Made by a program: the position numbers and the translations under genes
Shown here: positions 6,366 to 8,050 of the stretch, in pieces
How the letters are laid out: the number at the start of each line of letters is the position of its first letter
How positions within the stretch are numbered: position 1 is the stretch's first letter
The notes under the pieces: generated by a model
What the model was told of the DNA's origin: nothing
The model's input: the letters and a program-made list of their open reading frames with translations, nothing else
Databases searched by the model: none
Source: Deltaproteobacteria bacterium
Lineage (GTDB): Bacteria; Desulfobacterota_D; UBA1144; Nemesobacterales; N074bin48
Reading direction: 5' to 3'
DNA length: 8,050 bases
NCBI GenBank assembly: GCA_004356685.1
Contig: SMWS01000088.1
Coordinates: 1 to 8,050 of the forward strand

Positions 6366-7607
6366 TCAAATATCAGCAAAATACTCCCTAAATTCTTTTG
6401 CTGAAATATTTGTTACTTTGTTTATCTTTCTTAACTTCTTATCATTCTCCAAATCCTCAATTTCGAGTCTTATCATATATTTCCTGGCAACTTCGTAGGA
6501 TTCAGTGTTTATATCTACATACCTGATTTTTGTTCTGTTAGTCCTTTTATCGATAAGCTTGTTGAATTCAATCGGAACCATTTTGCCCTTCTGTATTGTA
6601 ATCATTGCTCTTGTTCCGCCGTTCAGTAAGAACTTCACTGCGCTGTAGCCGAGGTCTCTTGTGTATTTTATATCAAATGGTATTGGGGGAGCTGATCGCA
6701 GCTCATATCCAATCCTTTTATCAACAATTCTTATATCAATTCCCTTTTCTTTTAGACTCTTATTAGTTTCTTTTTTAAGGAGCTGTCCCAGATCGAGTTC
6801 TGATAGCCTAACCCTGCCGAATTCATCTTTTTCTAAGCCCTGTAAATGCGATAGACTGATTTCATCTAGTATGTCTGCAACTCCCTCTGAAATTATTGCT
6901 ACGCCATGTTCTTTATCTTCACTTATTCTTTTTATGATTGACCCTTCGAGTATTTTTACGACCTTTTGCAGCGCTACCTTTTTGTTTACAAATTCCTCGG
7001 GAATTATCGTGAGAGTAGCGCTTGCAGCCCTTCCGATTCCAAGCGCAAGGTGTCCCGTTTTTCTTCCCATGGTAACAACAAAAAACCACCTACTAGTTGT
7101 CCGGGCGTCTTCCATGAGGTTTTGGACCTCCTTTGTGCCTATATGTCTTGCAGTTTCAAATCCAAAAGTGGAAATATGTCCGGGCAGAGCAACATTGTTG
7201 TCAATTGTTTTTGGAATATGCGCTATTTTAAATTTACCTTTTGCGGCCTCTTCTAATTTTTTAGATAAAAAAAGCGTGCCGTCTCCACCGATTGTTATTA
7301 AATATTTTATTCCAAGTTTATTAATGGTTTGAATAACATTTTTTAATGTTTCTTTTGATTCTAATGGATTATCCCTCGAAATTCCGATGATTGATCCGCC
7401 GGTATTATGGATTCTGGAGGTCTTATCAATCGTTAAATATTCAATCTTTGTCCAGTCCTTTTTGATTAGCCATTTAAATCCATCGAGTATCCCAATTACT
7501 TTTAAACCCCTGTTGTTTGCCTCAATAGTGACAGCGCTTATAACCCCGTTTATTCCAGGTGCCGGTCCGCCGCCGGCAAGTATTCCAATTACTTCTTTTT
7601 TTCTCAT
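6366..7607 (-). CDS. Phosphofructokinase-family kinase, probably ATP-dependent
   Basis: 413 residues, longer than the ~320 of E. coli PfkA and similar to long group-II/III bacterial PFKs. Expected reaction: phosphorylation of fructose 6-phosphate at C1, in cytosolic glycolysis. Motifs: AGGGPAPGINGVI (11-23), TIGGDGT (105-111), PKTIDNN (132-138), TFGFETARH (147-155), MGRKTGH (180-186), SEGV (240-243), and GYELRSAPPIPFD (300-312). G110 replaces the Asp that marks PPi-linked PFKs (GGDD), predicting ATP as donor; K133 is the lysine typical of PPi-linked PFKs but also found in trypanosome and plant ATP enzymes. The catalytic-base Asp is kept (D136), but the second Asp of TIDND is Asn (N138). The start follows the rhomboid stop by 6 nt without a Shine-Dalgarno, so coupling is likely. 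Substrate and donor remain inferred. Confidence 0.88.
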   Translation of the reverse strand: MRKKEVIGILAGGGPAPGINGVISAVTIEANNRGLKVIGILDGFKWLIKKDWTKIEYLTIDKTSRIHNTGGSIIGISRDNPLESKETLKNVIQTINKLGIKYLITIGGDGTLFLSKKLEEAAKGKFKIAHIPKTIDNNVALPGHISTFGFETARHIGTKEVQNLMEDARTTSRWFFVVTMGRKTGHLALGIGRAASATLTIIPEEFVNKKVALQKVVKILEGSIIKRISEDKEHGVAIISEGVADILDEISLSHLQGLEKDEFGRVRLSELDLGQLLKKETNKSLKEKGIDIRIVDKRIGYELRSAPPIPFDIKYTRDLGYSAVKFLLNGGTRAMITIQKGKMVPIEFNKLIDKRTNRTKIRYVDINTESYEVARKYMIRLEIEDLENDKKLRKINKVTNISAKEFREYFADI

Positions 7608-7613
7608 AGTTAT

Positions 7614-8050
7614 TTAATGATAATACTTTGTTTTAATGCTGCTAAGCAGTTTGTAACCCTTTTTTTGAAATGATTTAGCCAGGATTATTCCACCTATAAA
7701 TCCTCCAATATGCGCCCAAAATGCTACTCCTCCCGAACTTTGAGAGGCAGACAGTGAACCAATACCGAATAAAAGCTGAAGCCCAAACCAGAATAAAATA
7801 AATACGACAGCAGGTATATGCATGAGCCGAATAAAGATAAATATTGGCACAAGAGTAAGTATCTTAGACATTGGGAAGAATAAAAGATATGCCCCTAAAA
7901 CACCCGAAATTGCGCCGCTTGCGCCAATCATTGGAATCTGCGAGCTTATATTCATAGCAATCTGAAAAAAAGCGGCTATAAATCCAGTACTTAAATAAAA
8001 CAGCAGGTATTTAAAATGACCCATCCTGTCTTCAATATTATGACCAAAAA
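7614..8050 (-). CDS. Rhomboid-family intramembrane serine protease, 5' partial
   Basis: The frame runs to the right edge, so the N-terminus is missing; about 144 residues are visible, starting with FGHNIEDRMGHFKYLLFYL, the conserved block around the second helix. The catalytic dyad is present: Ser in GASGAISGVLGAY (about residue 44 of the visible part) and His in FWAHIGGFIGG (about residue 113). Several hydrophobic helices surround them. Rhomboids cut within or next to membrane helices of substrate proteins in the cytoplasmic membrane. The ATG at 8024 is internal, since the family block begins before it. The gene is followed 6 nt later by the PFK gene, presumably one transcript. The natural substrate cannot be told from sequence. 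Confidence 0.93.
   Translation of the reverse strand, partial: FGHNIEDRMGHFKYLLFYLSTGFIAAFFQIAMNISSQIPMIGASGAISGVLGAYLLFFPMSKILTLVPIFIFIRLMHIPAVVFILFWFGLQLLFGIGSLSASQSSGGVAFWAHIGGFIGGIILAKSFQKKGYKLLSSIKTKYYH

Noticed and set aside
4862..6372. Mobile-element boundaries around the toxin-antitoxin pair
   Set aside because: I compared the ends of aroK and of the PFK gene and saw no direct repeat, terminal inverted repeat, transposase or integrase.
6661..7332. Long + strand open frame (223 codons) opposite the phosphofructokinase gene
   Set aside because: It is antisense to a clear PFK with conserved motifs along its length, and its Ser/Pro/Phe-rich translation is typical of a shadow frame.

Overview
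This AT-rich bacterial window shows tightly packed genes, short overlaps and frequent TTG/GTG starts. A lipoprotein signal peptidase, riboflavin synthase, shikimate kinase and a phosphofructokinase indicate a free-living heterotroph with a lipoprotein-bearing envelope. Low GC, a class V aminotransferase without a desulfurase loop, and a membrane-anchored peptidase-MA/TPR protein would suit an uncultured Gram-negative-type lineage, but no marker here fixes the phylum and I do not assign one.

Left part (1-4874, + strand): a five-gene run that looks like one operon. It holds the C-terminal 311 residues of a class V PLP enzyme, a 748-residue protein with about 7 membrane helices, an HExxH gluzincin domain and C-terminal TPR-like repeats, then lspA, riboflavin synthase (ribE) and shikimate kinase (aroK). 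The gaps are 45 nt, 1 nt, a 1-nt overlap and a 17-nt overlap, so translational coupling is likely over the last four genes.

Middle (about 4904-6343): two unrelated PIN-domain toxin-antitoxin modules facing each other. The + strand pair is a Phd/YefM-type antitoxin plus a PIN toxin of the DTHAFLWW/DPFDR type. Its promoter overlaps two tandem palindromes and is predicted to start transcription at the ATG itself. The - strand pair is a ribbon-helix-helix VapB plus a PIN toxin of a different subfamily. Together they fill the gap between two convergent housekeeping operons.

Right part (6366-8050, - strand): a rhomboid-family intramembrane serine protease (N-terminus cut by the window edge), followed 6 nt later by a PFK-family sugar kinase. 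The PFK has a GGDG + PKTID signature, which predicts ATP use despite the lysine typical of PPi-linked enzymes, and Asn at the second Asp of TIDND.

I find no RNA gene, CRISPR array, transposase or prophage gene, and no stretch over 300 bases lacks a gene. I see no clearly new multi-gene system. The most unusual gene is the membrane peptidase/TPR protein, and the best regulatory signal is the operator-promoter of the first toxin-antitoxin module.
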